Assembly (NCBI GenBank): GCA_019358835.1
Contig: JAHHIH010000013.1
Coordinates: 1-64,000, forward strand
Direction: 5' to 3'
Length of the DNA: 64,000 bases
From: Tildeniella torsiva UHER 1998/13D
GTDB lineage: Bacteria > Cyanobacteriota > Cyanobacteriia > Phormidesmidales > Phormidesmidaceae
The position numbers and the translations under genes are program-made. Below, one piece after another: positions 17,321 through 26,466 of the stretch. The notes under the pieces are model-generated. The model saw only the letters and a program-made list of their open reading frames with translations, was not told the origin of the DNA and searched no databases. Position 1 is the stretch's first letter; each line of letters opens with the position of its first letter.

Positions 17321-18610
17321 TTAGATGCCGCTGACGTAGTAGTCGCGGGTGCCCTTGGCGTTGAGGGCATCGCCGAGGCGCTCTAGGGCGTGCACGTAGG
17401 CAGCGGTGCGGGGGCGGATATCGAGATCTTGGGCAATCTTCCAGATGCGTTCGCCCTCGGTCACCATCATGGTTTTGAGTCGGGCGTTGACATCCTCCAC
17501 CGACCAGTAGAGGCCGCTGCGGTTTTGCACCCACTCAAAGTAGCTGACGGTGACCCCGCCCGCATTCACCAAAATGTCGGGGAAGACATAAACGCCCTTG
17601 GCCGACAAAATGTCGTCGGCTTCGGAGGTGATCGGGCCGTTGGCCACCTCAAAGATGTAGCGGGCCTGAATGACGTTGGCATTCTCTGCGGTAATCTGGT
17701 TCTCCAGCGCCGCCGGAATCAAAATATCCACATCCAGGGCCAGCAGCTCTTCGTTGGTGATGGTGGTGTGGTCGTTCACCGTATTGCAGACGGTGCCTTC
17801 GCAGTACACTGCCTTAAGACTGCGGGTGGAGGTCTTAAACTGCTGAATACTGGGAATGTCGAGCCCGGAGGGGGCATAGATGCCGCCCTGGGAATCGCTA
17901 ATTGCCACTACCTTATACCCCGCATCAAACAGCAGCCGGGCGATGACGCTGCCCGCATTGCCGAACCCCTGCACTGCCACGGTGGTGTTTTGGGGAATGC
18001 GGTCAAACTTGGCCATCATCGCCTGCAGCACGTAGAACGCGCCGGTGCCGGTGGCGGTGTCGCGCCCCTGGCTGCCGCCCATGCTGAGGGGTTTGCCGGT
18101 AATCACTGCCGGGCTGAGCTTGCGGCAAATGATGCTGTACTGATCCATCATCCAGCCCATGATCATGGGGTTGGTGTAGACATCGGGGGCGGGGATATCG
18201 ACATCGGGGCCGATGAAGTTGGCGATCGCATCGATATACCCCCGGCTCAGCCGCTCCAGCTCAAACTTTGACAGCTCCTTAGGGTTGACCGTGACGCCGC
18301 CCTTGGCACCGCCCAGGGGTAGATTCAGCGCCGCGCACTTAAACGTCATCCAAAACGCCAGGGACTGCACCTCGTCGAGGGTGACATCGGGGTGAAAGCG
18401 AATGCCGCCCTTGGTGGGGCCGCGGGTGTCGTCGTAGCGCACCCGGTAGCCCTGAAACACCTTCAGGGTGCCGTTGTCCATCCGCACGGGAATGGAGACG
18501 GTGAGGCTAGCCTTGGGGTAGCGCAGCCGCTCCGAGGCATCTTCGGAGATCGAAACATACTTGAGCGCCCGCTCTAGACGGCGGTTAGCATCGGACAAAA
18601 TAGAGGCCAT
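17321..18610 (-). CDS. gdhA: Glu/Leu/Phe/Val dehydrogenase (glutamate dehydrogenase type)
   Basis: It catalyses reversible oxidative deamination, most likely of glutamate to 2-oxoglutarate and ammonia with NAD(P). The 429-residue length fits the hexameric group. Signatures are GPTKGGIRFHPDV, the catalytic loop LPLGGAKGGVTVNP with its lysines, the catalytic-Asp region DIPAPDVYTNPMIMGWMMDQ, the Rossmann motif VQGFGNAGS, and the substrate-site segment VANGPITSEAD. The specific amino acid is inferred from the glutamate-group motifs. It is divergent from nothing close; upstream a C-rich direct-repeat tract (about 18740-18780) separates it from the GGDEF-EAL gene. Confidence 0.93.
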   Translation of the reverse strand: MASILSDANRRLERALKYVSISEDASERLRYPKASLTVSIPVRMDNGTLKVFQGYRVRYDDTRGPTKGGIRFHPDVTLDEVQSLAFWMTFKCAALNLPLGGAKGGVTVNPKELSKFELERLSRGYIDAIANFIGPDVDIPAPDVYTNPMIMGWMMDQYSIICRKLSPAVITGKPLSMGGSQGRDTATGTGAFYVLQAMMAKFDRIPQNTTVAVQGFGNAGSVIARLLFDAGYKVVAISDSQGGIYAPSGLDIPSIQQFKTSTRSLKAVYCEGTVCNTVNDHTTITNEELLALDVDILIPAALENQITAENANVIQARYIFEVANGPITSEADDILSAKGVYVFPDILVNAGGVTVSYFEWVQNRSGLYWSVEDVNARLKTMMVTEGERIWKIAQDLDIRPRTAAYVHALERLGDALNAKGTRDYYVSGI

Positions 18611-18775
18611 AGACGAACACCAGGGAATGAAGGGATTGGTGAAACAGCTAATTTTGCTGCTGTTATTAAGGTTCCGCCAGGGCGCAGCCGCTCAGTCAAA
18701 TAGCAATATTTTGTATTGTAAGCTACCGTTTAACCCCTCACCCCCCACTCCCTACTCCCTACCGTCCCCACCCCC

Positions 18776-20689
18776 TCACCTCGGTGCCAAACAAGTCCCC
18801 TCCCTTAGCAGGGTTGTCAAATTCGGGGCTGTCATCGGCCGAGAGAATAGATAGCCCTGGCCGTAGTTGTAGTTCAAACTCAGCATGAGGTCGCGCTGGC
18901 TGGCCTGCTCGATGCCTTCGGCCACCAGGCTAAAGTTAATGCCCTCCGACAGATTGGCGATCGCCCGACAGATCGCCACCTTCTCCAGATTTTGGGCATT
19001 GGTCGGAATGAAATAGCGATCGACCTTGACCTCGTCAAAGCGAAACTGCAACAGCTGAGCCAGCCCCGACTGCCCGATGCCAAAGTCATCCACCTTGAGC
19101 CGCAGCGACATATCTCGCAGCCCTTGCAGGCTTTGCAGGTAGCGATCGAGGTTGTTGTAGATGCCGCGCTCGGTAATTTCGATGCCAAAGTGGTTGCTGG
19201 CAATGCCCGCCCCGGCAACCCGATGCATAATGCGGTCTAAAAAGTCGTCGTCCTCCAGCTCCAGGGGGCTGATGTTGATGGAGAGGGTAAACTGTGGGGC
19301 CATCTCCTGCCACTGGGCCAGCTGTTCGAGGGCGTGGCAGAGTACCCAGTCGCTAATGCGGTGCACCAGCCCCGTGGCTTCAGCCACGGGAATAAACTCT
19401 GAGGGTGACACTCTACCCAGACGGCCCGAGTCCCACCGAATGAGGGCTTCGGCCCCGACAATGGCCCCGGTTGTCATGTCGCAGATGGGCTGGTAGGCCA
19501 GCCAAAATTCGGCTTCGCTGCTGCGCTGTTCTAGGTAGGCTTCGAGGGTAATCTGGCGCAGCCGCCGCCGAGCCAGGTCGCTATTCCACATCTGGATGCG
19601 GTGCTGGGGTGAGTTAGATCGCCGGTTGCGTTTGGCCTCTCGCAGGGCGGTTTCGGCGGCCTGGAGCAGTCGGTTGATCGAGGTATCTTCCTCAAAGGCG
19701 TCGATGGTGCCGCTGGCCACCCCGATGGAAGCCCCTACGTTGGCCCCTTCAAGTTCAATGGCCAAGATTGCTTCGAGCACGCTGGTGGCAATGGCTACTG
19801 GCATGGGGCAGGGCTCCGGTGGAGCCGGGTCAGAGGCGGGCAGCAGCAGCAAAAATTCATCGCCACCGTTGCGTACAGCCATGCCGTTGTAGCGTTGGGC
19901 GTGGTCTTGCAGCACCGTTGCGACGGCCTTGAGCAGCTCATCGCCCAGATAGTGCCCTCGCTGATCGTTGATCAGCTTGAAGCGATCGAGGTCAACAAAG
20001 AGGCACACTTCCCAGGCCTCTAGCTCCATTTCTAGCACCCGGCGATTGTAGAGGCCCGTGAGCGGGTCGTGAATGACGCCGCTCACTTCGGTGAAGGTCA
20101 TGTAGAGCAGGTTTGGGGAAATGGGGGTGACCAGGGTCATGTACCAGCCAGAAATCTCGCCCTTGTACTGGTATTCAAGGCGCTTGGGCTGGCCCGATTC
20201 CAACGCCTCTAGGTAGAGGTCAATCAGGGGCACCTGATAGGGGTAGACCTGCTGACGGTGGATGGGCATTTTTTCGCAGAGGCGATCGCCCGGCTTGAGC
20301 AAGTCTTTGGTGATTACTCTGGCGGCGGGGTTGAGCTTGATCATGGTCAGGTCGTCGCCGCTGCGCTCGCAGAGCAGTTTTCCGGTGAGGGCCTGTTCCC
20401 AGGTGGCCTCTAGCAGGTGAAAGGTTTCCCCCAGATAGCGCAGCCGGGTTTGGCTTCTGAGCAAAACCAAGACTGCCGCCCAGGAAACCCCCGCCGTCAT
20501 CCAGTGCCAGGGAGTGCTGTGAAGGTTCATGGCGCTGAGAGTATGGCCTACACCACAGCTGAAGACAAACATGATCATCAGCAATAGATTGAGCCAAATT
20601 TCACGTTTGGCTGTTAGCAACAGCGGCAGTAGCGTGAGGGGAATGATGAAATACGCCGCCGCGATCGCGCCGTTGGCAGCCATCTCCAT
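18776..20689 (-). CDS. GGDEF-EAL c-di-GMP protein with ethylene-receptor-like membrane sensor
   Basis: The 637-residue protein makes or degrades cyclic di-GMP at the membrane. From the ATG at 20689, which has a GGGGAG ribosome binding site, the order is three membrane helices (about 9-30, 33-55, 60-78), a PAS-like linker (about 95-200), GGDEF (about 205-350) and EAL (about 385-630). The GGDEF motif is intact (275-279), but the usual inhibitory RxxD site is RYNG. The EAL motif (414-416), EITERG, the DDFGIG loop (534-539), KVD and VAEGIE are intact, so phosphodiesterase activity is likely. The sensor resembles the plant ETR1/SynEtr1 ethylene-binding domain: AYFIIPLTL and CGVGH (Cys45, His49, Tyr13). 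The position equivalent to ETR1 Asp25 is Asn6. An in-frame TTG at 20770 is a less likely start. Confidence 0.92.
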   Translation of the reverse strand: MEMAANGAIAAAYFIIPLTLLPLLLTAKREIWLNLLLMIMFVFSCGVGHTLSAMNLHSTPWHWMTAGVSWAAVLVLLRSQTRLRYLGETFHLLEATWEQALTGKLLCERSGDDLTMIKLNPAARVITKDLLKPGDRLCEKMPIHRQQVYPYQVPLIDLYLEALESGQPKRLEYQYKGEISGWYMTLVTPISPNLLYMTFTEVSGVIHDPLTGLYNRRVLEMELEAWEVCLFVDLDRFKLINDQRGHYLGDELLKAVATVLQDHAQRYNGMAVRNGGDEFLLLLPASDPAPPEPCPMPVAIATSVLEAILAIELEGANVGASIGVASGTIDAFEEDTSINRLLQAAETALREAKRNRRSNSPQHRIQMWNSDLARRRLRQITLEAYLEQRSSEAEFWLAYQPICDMTTGAIVGAEALIRWDSGRLGRVSPSEFIPVAEATGLVHRISDWVLCHALEQLAQWQEMAPQFTLSINISPLELEDDDFLDRIMHRVAGAGIASNHFGIEITERGIYNNLDRYLQSLQGLRDMSLRLKVDDFGIGQSGLAQLLQFRFDEVKVDRYFIPTNAQNLEKVAICRAIANLSEGINFSLVAEGIEQASQRDLMLSLNYNYGQGYLFSRPMTAPNLTTLLREGTCLAPR

Positions 20690-21037
20690 GCTTGACTCTC
20701 CCCTGAAACAGCACCCCTCTACTCCATTCAGCCTATGACCTGAACAGGCAATTGAGGCAGAAACGTCCAATTGTTAACCACGGTTAGAGAGAATATCACC
20801 GCAATCATGCCGATCAACTAAGGTTGACTTACGGATCCAAATAGGGTCGGTTCAGTAAATTTTCGCTGGCGCTAAGTGCAACGTCCTGTTGCGAAGCACA
20901 ACAAACTTTATCGGGGCGTAAAGGTTCAGCCTGAACAGTGGCCGTTGTGGGTGGGTTCTCGGAGAATGGGGTCATACACCCAGGCCTGGTACCCCAAAAC
21001 GAGTCTGGTTACCCTTTATGTGTAAGGACTATCTCTT

Positions 21038-21244
21038 ATGAACAATCCCCAAGAAGTGCTTGAGCACCTTAAGCAGCTCGAAAAAGTCGATACCGTACAA
21101 AGCGCTCTGTATCGCGAAGAAGCCCAAGAAGTACTCGCAGACGACAGCATTAGCCTCAAGTGGCGACGGGCGATCGCCGATCGCCTCAACCGGGCCAACC
21201 ACGACCTTGCCCTGCACACTGTCACTGGTGACGACAGCTACTAA
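21038..21244 (+). CDS. Small conserved hypothetical protein
   Basis: An acidic, helical 68-residue protein (NNPQEVLEHLKQLEKVDTV, EEAQEVLADDSISLKWRRAIADRLNRANHDLAL). It does not match any named family that I know. It is a free-standing gene with its own intrinsic terminator at 21304-21329. The 267 bases upstream, back to the GGDEF-EAL start, hold no gene I can support. The short length and even composition suggest a regulatory or accessory protein, but this is only a guess. Confidence 0.65.
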   Translation: MNNPQEVLEHLKQLEKVDTVQSALYREEAQEVLADDSISLKWRRAIADRLNRANHDLALHTVTGDDSY

Positions 21245-21303
21245 ACCTGCAATCCCCCTGGACTGAGTCCAGGTCATTCACAACTGGGGTTAGCTTGATG
21301 ACG

Positions 21304-21329
21304 CCCGGCGGAGACTCTGATCCGCCGGG
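21304..21329 (+). terminator. Intrinsic terminator
   Basis: CCCGGCGGA and TCCGCCGGG form a perfect 9-bp GC-rich stem with an 8-base loop, followed by TGTTT, 60 bases after the small acidic gene. Confidence 0.75.
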
Positions 21330-21389
21330 TGTTTGGCTGCGTTCCCAAAGGGTGGCCGAAGGCCAATCGCCCCAACCATGCCCACGGCC

Positions 21390-22871
21390 TCAAACCACCG
21401 CTGGAGTCATCTCAAGGGAACTGAGCGAGGTCGCCGCCCAACTACTCTCCCAATCGGAGAAGACTCCCAGGGTTTCACCTTGGGTAAGCGCTCCAGACAG
21501 CGCCAACTCTTCGGCAGCCAGCGCTGGCATCGCGCGATCGCCAGGCTGCAAGTACCCCGCCTCCACCAGACTCGTCTGAAACACATCCGCCAGCAGTTCG
21601 TGCACGGTGGTCGTGGGATGCTGCTGATCCCACCAGAAATAGCCGGGGTCGTCGAGCAAGCCCTGGTTGAGCAGCGGATCGGCGACGTTGGTAAAGCCAA
21701 ACTCCGCTGGCGTGGCAATAATCTCGGTGGTCAACCCAAACAGATCCACCGGAATAATATCGATCGCACCGGCCAGGCTTTGCTCCAGGGCGGTCAAGGT
21801 ATTCGCTAGACCCGCATTAAACCCCTGACTCAACGCAGTCGCCTGCTCGCTGGTACCATCGCCCAAGGTGCGGGGAGTAAGACCGAGGTTCGGCAAATTG
21901 GGCACTAAAAATGTGTCGGCTCCCCGCGCCGCCAGCTGACTAATCGCCGTGGCGATATTCTTTACCGATGCCGCTAAAAAGTCTGGAATAGCAGCCGGAT
22001 CGCTGGGTAGATTGAATAGATCGTTGGCCCCGGCCCACACCACGTAGAGACCGTCGGGGTTAGCCGCTCCCGCCCCCAGACCGCCCAGATAGCTGTCGAT
22101 TTCATCGAGCAATCCTGGCAGATTAACCTCTGTGCCCGTCAGCGATCCAATCAGGGGGGTGAGGCCGTTGTCGCGGCTAGTGGTGGCTCCCCCCACAGCA
22201 AAATTTTGCACCTGAGCAGGCTCAAACCCGAGGTCATCTACCAGATAATCTGCCCAGAGATCGCCGTTAGAAAACCGGCCCTGAGAATAGGGAAAGGGCG
22301 GAAAAAAGCCCGTCAGCCCAAACAGGTTGCCGGGGTCTGACAGACTGTCGCCAAAAACAGTCAGGCTATCAAAGCTGGGCACCAGCGCCTGGGTCTGAAA
22401 ACTCTCAGGCGTAAGACTGGTGGCCTCCACATTGAGAAGAATGACGCTGGGTTCTGGCTGGTTTAGGTAGCGCAGGGTGGTGTTGGCCCCCTGCTGGGCG
22501 ATCGCAATTTGCCCAAAACTCAAGCCCCCTGGCAGCAAGAAGCGATCGACGCCGGGGATAAAGTCCACCACCGTATCGACCCGGCCATCGTTTTTGAGCA
22601 CAACGGTATCTTGCCCCGGCCCGGTAACGAGCCGATTGTTGCCCAAACCCCCGTCGAGAAAATCATCGCCCAGGCCGCCCAAAAGCCAGTCGTCCCCCCC
22701 GTCACCAAACAGTCGATTGTTGTCCCAGAGGCCCAACAAAATTTCGTTGTCTGGGCCGCCGCTGAGATCGTTATCGTCCAAACCGCTGAGCAGAACCGTG
22801 CTGCCAAAAATATCGAGGGGGCCAAGACCAGCCAAAAACGGACTCAAAAAAGACGGTAAAAGCGATGCCAT
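21390..22871 (-). CDS. GDSL esterase/lipase with N-terminal RTX-type repeats
   Basis: A 493-residue, probably secreted, hydrolase. Residues about 30-110 hold glycine/aspartate-rich calcium-binding repeats of the RTX kind (DNDLSGGPDNEILLGLW, GDGGDDWLLGGLGDDFLDGG), followed by a beta-rich linker. The GDSL domain begins at about 168 with VFGDSLSD (nucleophile Ser). Next come the Gly in FAVGGATT, the Asn in WAGANDLF and the catalytic Asp-His in WDQQHPTT. RTX repeats usually sit at the C-terminus near a type I secretion signal; here they are N-terminal, so the export route is unclear. No signal peptide is evident. The substrate is an ester or lipid by family inference. Confidence 0.92.
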   Translation of the reverse strand: MASLLPSFLSPFLAGLGPLDIFGSTVLLSGLDDNDLSGGPDNEILLGLWDNNRLFGDGGDDWLLGGLGDDFLDGGLGNNRLVTGPGQDTVVLKNDGRVDTVVDFIPGVDRFLLPGGLSFGQIAIAQQGANTTLRYLNQPEPSVILLNVEATSLTPESFQTQALVPSFDSLTVFGDSLSDPGNLFGLTGFFPPFPYSQGRFSNGDLWADYLVDDLGFEPAQVQNFAVGGATTSRDNGLTPLIGSLTGTEVNLPGLLDEIDSYLGGLGAGAANPDGLYVVWAGANDLFNLPSDPAAIPDFLAASVKNIATAISQLAARGADTFLVPNLPNLGLTPRTLGDGTSEQATALSQGFNAGLANTLTALEQSLAGAIDIIPVDLFGLTTEIIATPAEFGFTNVADPLLNQGLLDDPGYFWWDQQHPTTTVHELLADVFQTSLVEAGYLQPGDRAMPALAAEELALSGALTQGETLGVFSDWESSWAATSLSSLEMTPAVV

Positions 22872-22940
22872 AACGCCTCCGAATAGTTAACTCGTTAACA
22901 AGGGCTATGTCCAAGGTATCGAACAGCAGACCCACATCAC

Positions 22941-23834
22941 TCACACCTTAGGCTGACTGAGCACCACATTTACGCCCAGTAAAATTAACCCCATGCTGGC
23001 CACCATCGTTGCCGTCAGCGGCTCTCGAAAAAACAGCCAGGCCAGCGCCGCCACAAAGATCGGCACCAAACTATAGACCACACTAGCCGTGCGGGTAGGG
23101 CCAACCTGCTGAATGCTGAGGTTAAACAATAGATAGGCCACCCCCGAAGCTGCCACCCCCATGTAGAGAATGGCGATCGATGAGGCTAGAGAGAGGGTCG
23201 CCAACTGTAGCCACCAGCGTTCCAGCGAGGCCAGCACCAGCAGTTGCCCCACCCCGGCCACGGCGGCGTAGAAAGTAATCGTCAACCCCGAGTAGCGCTG
23301 GCTCAGCTGCTTGATGATTAAGGAATACACTACCCAGCACAGCACGGCGCACAGCATTAGCCCGTCGCCCCGGTTAAGCTCCAGAGTGAGCAGGGCGGTG
23401 ATGTTGCCGCGAGTTAGCAGGGTCAGCACCCCCAGCAGCGCCAGCACAATGCCGCCGTACTGGCGACGGGTCAGTCGCTCACCAATAAACAGCGCCGCCA
23501 TCACCCCCGTCACCACCGGATTAAAGGCGTTGATAATGGCGGTGTTGGCCGTAGCCGTGTAGCGCAGACTGCTAAAGAAAAAATAGTGATAACCCACCAC
23601 GCCAAATAGACCCAATAGCGCCATCGCTCCCCAGTCGGCGCGGGCGACGGTGAGAGCCTTAATCGGCTGGGTACTGCGGGCAATGAATAGACCCAACACC
23701 CCCATGGCAATGACGTAACGCAGCAGCGAGGTGGTCAGCGGCCCCAGATCGACCGTCGTATATTTGCCCGCCACAAAGCTGCCCGCGAACAAAAAGCTGG
23801 TGAGAATGGGCAGCAAAACCTTGAGTTTAAGCAT
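22941..23834 (-). CDS. EamA/DMT-superfamily transporter
   Basis: A 297-residue inner-membrane protein made of two EamA repeats of about five helices each, ten membrane helices in total. It has the usual opening (ILTSFLFAGSFVAGKYTTVDLGPLTTSLLRYVIAM) and repeat end segments (FNPVVTGVMAALFIGERLTRRQYGG and YSLVPIFVAALAWLFFREPL). Members export amino acids, nucleobases or other metabolites; the substrate is unknown. It is divergent from groES, with the CIRCE element between. Confidence 0.92.
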   Translation of the reverse strand: MLKLKVLLPILTSFLFAGSFVAGKYTTVDLGPLTTSLLRYVIAMGVLGLFIARSTQPIKALTVARADWGAMALLGLFGVVGYHYFFFSSLRYTATANTAIINAFNPVVTGVMAALFIGERLTRRQYGGIVLALLGVLTLLTRGNITALLTLELNRGDGLMLCAVLCWVVYSLIIKQLSQRYSGLTITFYAAVAGVGQLLVLASLERWWLQLATLSLASSIAILYMGVAASGVAYLLFNLSIQQVGPTRTASVVYSLVPIFVAALAWLFFREPLTATMVASMGLILLGVNVVLSQPKV

Positions 23835-23914
23835 CGATCAATCCTATCTAGAGCAACCCAGTTCGGGAACCCGTACAGAGAGCTTTGTTGCGATCGCCCC
23901 CCTGGCATCGTAAA

Positions 23915-23941
23915 TTAGCACTCGGAGCTTGCGAGTGCTAA
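23915..23941. promoter_or_regulatory. CIRCE element (HrcA operator) of groESL
   Basis: TTAGCACTC-N9-GAGTGCTAA, a perfect match to the consensus CIRCE inverted repeat bound by the heat-shock repressor HrcA. It lies 90 bases upstream of the groES ATG. This predicts HrcA-controlled, heat-inducible expression of the chaperonin operon. hrcA itself is not in the window. Confidence 0.97.
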
Positions 23942-24030
23942 GCTTCGAAAACCTGTGTAATGCGTCTGAACGGGGCCGAGTGTAATTCCCCCCAGGCGCT
24001 GTCTTAATAGCAAATCCGGAGAAGCATTGT

Positions 24031-24342
24031 ATGGCAGCTATCACTTTGGCGGCATCTAGCGTTAAGCCCCTAGCCGATCGAGTTTTGATTAAAGTAAGTG
24101 CGTCCGAAGAGACCACTGCTGGCGGCATTCTGCTACCTGACACCGCCAAGGAAAAGCCTCAGGTGGGTGAAATCACCGCCGTAGGCCCCGGTAAAACCGA
24201 CGACAAAGGTACCCGCCAGGCGCTGGAAGTCAAAATTGGCGACAAGGTGCTCTACTCCAAGTACGCCGGTACCGACATCAAGCTGGGCGGCGACGAGTTT
24301 GTGCTGCTTTCTGAGAAAGACATCCTCGCCGTTCTTGGCTAA
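24031..24342 (+). CDS. groES: Co-chaperonin GroES
   Basis: The heptameric lid of the GroEL folding chamber in the cytoplasm. The 103-residue sequence contains the family core [34 protein letters not shown], with its mobile loop, and the C-terminal [15 protein letters not shown]. The first gene of the groES-groEL operon, under a perfect CIRCE element. The gap to groEL is unusually large (206 bases) and holds a dispersed-repeat element. Confidence 0.99.
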   Translation: MAAITLAASSVKPLADRVLIKVSASEETTAGGILLPDTAKEKPQVGEITAVGPGKTDDKGTRQALEVKIGDKVLYSKYAGTDIKLGGDEFVLLSEKDILAVLG

Positions 24343-24388
24343 ACCAATTCTGAATTTGGGATGCTGTGCGGGTGCTCTGTAGGCAATC

Positions 24389-24462
24389 CGTAGGGTGGGC
24401 ACTGCCCACCATCAGCCATGCCAGGTTTTGTTGGGTTCCGCTAACGCTTCACCCAACCTACT
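24389..24462. repeat. Composite dispersed repeat between groES and groEL
   Basis: Two adjacent hairpins: GGTGGGC-act-GCCCACC (24394-24410), and GTTGGGT (24430-24436) with ACCCAAC (24451-24457), ending in CTAC. This combination of GTAGGGTGGGC and GTTGGGTT/AACCCAAC modules is a familiar interspersed-repeat type in cyanobacteria and other bacteria. Here it splits a conserved operon without breaking either gene. Confidence 0.6.
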
Positions 24463-24548
24463 AAGCTGAACTCCTAAATTCTGACTCTTAAATTCCCTTC
24501 ACGTTTTCGCATTCACTTCTTATCTTCTTCCCGGAGAACATCGAATCT

Positions 24549-26180
24549 ATGGCTAAGCGCATTGTTTATAACGAAAACGCCCGTCGTGCCCTCGAGCGCG
24601 GTATGGACATTCTGACTGAGGCCGTGGCTGTTACCCTCGGCCCCAAAGGCCGCAACGTGGTGCTTGAGAAAAAGTTTGGCGCGCCCCAGATTGTCAATGA
24701 CGGCGTCACCATCGCCAAAGAAATCGAACTCGAAGACAACATCGAGAACACTGGCGTCGCCCTGATTCGTCAGGCCGCTTCTAAAACCAACGACGCTGCT
24801 GGCGACGGTACCACTACCGCCACCGTCTTGGCCCACGCCATGGTCAAAGAAGGGATGCGCAACGTCGCCGCTGGCGCTAACGCCATTTCGCTGAAGCGCG
24901 GTATCGATAAGGCCACCGCGTTTCTAGTCGAAAAAATTGCTGAGCACGCCCGCCCCGTCGGCGACTCTAAGTCGATCGCTCAGGTGGGCTCCATCTCCGC
25001 CGGTAACGACGAAGAAGTGGGTGCCATGATTGCCGAAGCCATGGAGAAAGTAGGTCGCGAAGGCGTCATCTCCCTGGAAGAAGGCAAGTCGATGACCACC
25101 GAACTGGAAGTCACCGAAGGCATGCGCTTTGACAAGGGTTATGTCTCCCCTTACTTCGTTACCGACACCGAGCGCATGGAAGCGGTGCTGGATGAGCCCT
25201 ACATTCTGATCACCGACAAGAAAATTGCCCTGGTGCAAGATCTGGTGCCTGTGCTTGAGCAGGTTGCCCGCTCTGGTCGTCCCCTGATCATCATCGCCGA
25301 AGACATTGAGAAAGAGGCGCTGGCTACCCTGGTGGTCAACCGTCTGCGCGGTGTGCTGAACGTGGCTGCTGTGAAAGCGCCTGGGTTTGGCGATCGCCGC
25401 AAAGCCATGCTCGAAGACATCGCCGTGCTGACTGGTGGTCAGGTGATCTCTGAAGACACCGGCCTCAAGCTCGACAACACCAAGCTCGACATGCTGGGTC
25501 AGGCTCGCCGCCTCACCATCACCAAAGACACCACCACCATCGTCGCCGAAGGCAACGAGAAGGATGTCAAGGCCCGCTGTGAGCAGATCCGTCGCCAGAT
25601 TGACGAAACCGAGTCAACCTACGACAAAGAGAAGCTGCAAGAGCGCCTAGCTAAGCTCTCTGGTGGTGTGGCTGTAATCAAGGTCGGTGCCGCCACCGAA
25701 ACCGAGATGAAGGATCGCAAGCTGCGCCTCGAAGATGCCATCAACGCCACCAAGGCAGCGGTTGAAGAAGGCATCGTGCCCGGCGGCGGTACCACCCTGG
25801 CCCACTTGGTGCCTGCTCTGACTGAGTGGCTCGAAGCCAACCTGACTGCTGAAGAGCACACTGGGGCTGCGATCGTGGCCCGTGCCCTGGCTGCTCCTCT
25901 GATGCGCATTGCCCAGAACGCTGGCCAAAACGGTGCCGTAATCGCCGAGCGCGTCAAAGAGAAGGATTTCAACGTGGGCTATAACGCCGCCAACGGTGAG
26001 TTCGTCGATATGTTTGATGCCGGTATCGTTGACCCCGCCAAGGTGACCCGCTCTGCTCTGCAGAACGCGGCCTCCATCGCTGGTATGGTGCTGACTACCG
26101 AGTGCATCGTGGTCGATCTGCCCGAGCCCAAGGAAGGCGCCCCCGCAGGCGCTGGCATGGGCGGCGACTTCGACTACTAA
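24549..26180 (+). CDS. groEL: Chaperonin GroEL
   Basis: A 60-kDa ATP-driven folding chaperonin, 543 residues. The sequence shows ATP-site motifs [12 protein letters not shown] and [11 protein letters not shown] plus the [11 protein letters not shown] segment, and the apical-domain segment [16 protein letters not shown]. It lacks the Gly-Gly-Met tail, ending in AGMGGDFDY, which is common for the operon-encoded cyanobacterial copy (GroEL1). Its pairing with groES supports that assignment. Followed by a strong terminator. Confidence 0.99.
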   Translation: MAKRIVYNENARRALERGMDILTEAVAVTLGPKGRNVVLEKKFGAPQIVNDGVTIAKEIELEDNIENTGVALIRQAASKTNDAAGDGTTTATVLAHAMVKEGMRNVAAGANAISLKRGIDKATAFLVEKIAEHARPVGDSKSIAQVGSISAGNDEEVGAMIAEAMEKVGREGVISLEEGKSMTTELEVTEGMRFDKGYVSPYFVTDTERMEAVLDEPYILITDKKIALVQDLVPVLEQVARSGRPLIIIAEDIEKEALATLVVNRLRGVLNVAAVKAPGFGDRRKAMLEDIAVLTGGQVISEDTGLKLDNTKLDMLGQARRLTITKDTTTIVAEGNEKDVKARCEQIRRQIDETESTYDKEKLQERLAKLSGGVAVIKVGAATETEMKDRKLRLEDAINATKAAVEEGIVPGGGTTLAHLVPALTEWLEANLTAEEHTGAAIVARALAAPLMRIAQNAGQNGAVIAERVKEKDFNVGYNAANGEFVDMFDAGIVDPAKVTRSALQNAASIAGMVLTTECIVVDLPEPKEGAPAGAGMGGDFDY

Positions 26181-26270
26181 GCCGCTGGGTTAGCTACTGG
26201 GCGTGACGTTCTAGGGAATGTTCTACGGGGCTATGCTCCTCTAGGTGTCTAGTGGCTAGATAGCGTCAAC

Positions 26271-26305
26271 ATGAAAGCCGCTCTGAGATTCAGGGCGGCT
26301 TTCAT
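26271..26305 (+). terminator. groEL terminator hairpin
   Basis: ATGAAAGCCG pairs with CGGCTTTCAT and continues inward through CTCTGA/TCAGGG to a 3-base loop, a 16-bp stem about 90 bases after the groEL stop. Confidence 0.75.
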
Positions 26306-26360
26306 GCTGCAGACGGGGCAGAGAGCAAAATTCTTTCTTTGGATAGAGAGACAGACTTAG

Positions 26361-26447
26361 CCTAGGAGTACGACTCTTAGGAGAGCCGACTTAATCAAAG
26401 TCAATATTAAGCAACCCCATAGCCAGGTCTTAACCGTCCTGGCTCTC
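26361..26447 (+). promoter_or_regulatory. Structured 5' leader of the CPA2 antiporter gene
   Basis: Several hairpins stack in the 100 bases before the antiporter ATG: CCTAGGAGT/ACTCTTAGG (26361-26369, 26373-26381), GACTT/AAGTC (26388-26392, 26398-26402) and AGCCAGG/CCTGGCT (26421-26427, 26438-26444). The last is followed by CTCTTT like a terminator. GAGAGCC (26381-26387) can also pair with GGCTCTC (26441-26447), closing the whole set as a junction or competing with the last hairpin. This is the look of a cis-acting RNA switch or attenuator. I cannot match it to a known class. Confidence 0.4.
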
Positions 26448-26466
26448 TTTATGCTAAGGGCCGCAT

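Noticed and set aside
17390-18271. Plus-strand 293-codon frame opposite the glutamate dehydrogenase gene
   Set aside because: It is long but has the shadow composition (His, Gly, Asn, Val), and the minus strand encodes an unmistakable dehydrogenase.
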